Source: Planctomycetota bacterium (GTDB taxonomy: Bacteria > Planctomycetota > Planctomycetia > Gemmatales > Gemmataceae). Taken from it: DNA of 34,715 nt. Location of the stretch: contig VGYC01000063.1 in the NCBI GenBank assembly GCA_016873095.1, positions 1-34,715 on the forward strand, read 5' to 3'. A program made the translations under genes and the position numbers. The first letter of the stretch is position 1; each line of letters starts with the position of its first letter. The notes under the pieces are model-generated. The model did not search any database, was not told the origin of the DNA, and saw only the letters and a list, made by a program, of their open reading frames with translations. This document shows positions 34,600 through 34,715 of this stretch, in pieces.

Positions 34600-34679
34600 G
34601 CCGAAGTCCGGCAGGGTGGTAACCGTTCACAGGTCGGTCTAGCGTTTTCTACTCGGAGTGGGGTATCCTTGCAGCTGGC

Positions 34680-34715
34680 ATGGATGCTTCTCCGTTTGTT
34701 TCCGAAGCTGATCTC
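34680..34715 (+). CDS. Possible start of a gene leaving the right edge
   Basis: ATG 34680 opens MDASPFVSEADL, which stays in frame to the last base. A TATCCT at about 34664 could be a -10 box, but there is no strong ribosome site. Only twelve residues are visible, so function and reality are uncertain. It would be divergent from the truncated regulator. Confidence 0.3.
   Translation, partial: MDASPFVSEADL

Noticed and set aside
1-34715. tRNA or rRNA genes
   Set aside because: I saw no cloverleaf with a TTCGAAT-type loop and no rRNA-like conserved stretch on either strand; a covariance search was not possible.

Overview
The window looks like the chromosomal replication-origin neighbourhood of a GC-rich planctomycete, most like a Gemmata or Pirellula relative. 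Four DUF1501 (sulfatase-like, Tat-exported) proteins, a giant secreted protein with the planctomycete LEDR-type N-terminus, a secreted CehA/McbA-type hydrolase, a GYF_2/VWA/FHA-like membrane protein and an Lpg1974-like porin all point that way. I made every identification by eye from motifs, with no database search.

Layout. (1) 1-550: the end of an IS66-type transposase abuts a truncated ferredoxin/metallo-beta-lactamase gene. (2) 755-1669: uvsE, a UV-damage endonuclease gene. (3) 1776-7048, minus strand: a 1350-residue secreted coiled-coil/Lys-Ala-Pro repeat protein, then a small secreted terpene-cyclase-fold protein. (4) 7238-11775, plus strand: a CehA/McbA-like hydrolase, then a 921-residue multi-domain membrane protein. 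(5) 11776-13836: a gene-poor stretch full of perfect palindromes and inverted repeats, one small hypothetical gene, a MITE-like element with 43-bp terminal inverted repeats, and an IS110 transposase remnant. (6) 13837-19247, minus strand: gyrB, a DUF721/DciA-like gene, dnaN and a short dnaA that lacks domains I and II. recF is absent from its usual place. (7) 19465-22320, plus strand: two DUF1501 genes separated by a 14-bp tandem repeat. (8) 22707-29516: a 2269-residue secreted protein with beta-rich repeats, RTX-type Gly/Asp repeats and FG-GAP-like repeats. (9) 29753-30952: an outer-membrane barrel protein. (10) 30968-33759, minus strand: two more DUF1501 genes. (11) 33865-34599: an N-terminally truncated receiver/degenerate-GGDEF protein, then the first codons of a possible plus-strand gene at the right edge.

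How it fits together. Transcription switches strand at 19248-19464: the replication genes run left and the DUF1501 and giant-protein genes run right. That interval also holds the most AT-rich stretch I noticed, so the origin is probably there or in the dnaA-dnaN gap at 17979-18275. To the right, the genes encode exported proteins: Tat-type DUF1501 proteins, a giant Ca-binding-type surface protein and a porin. They may form a cell-surface unit, but nothing in the sequence proves that they work together.

No wholly new defence or metabolic system is evident. The best candidates for novelty are the minimal DnaA beside DciA, the unusual GyrB TOPRIM motif, the giant protein flanked by two DUF1501 pairs, the coiled-coil/terpene-cyclase-fold pair, and the two strong inverted-repeat elements at 12550-12633 and 13387-13559.
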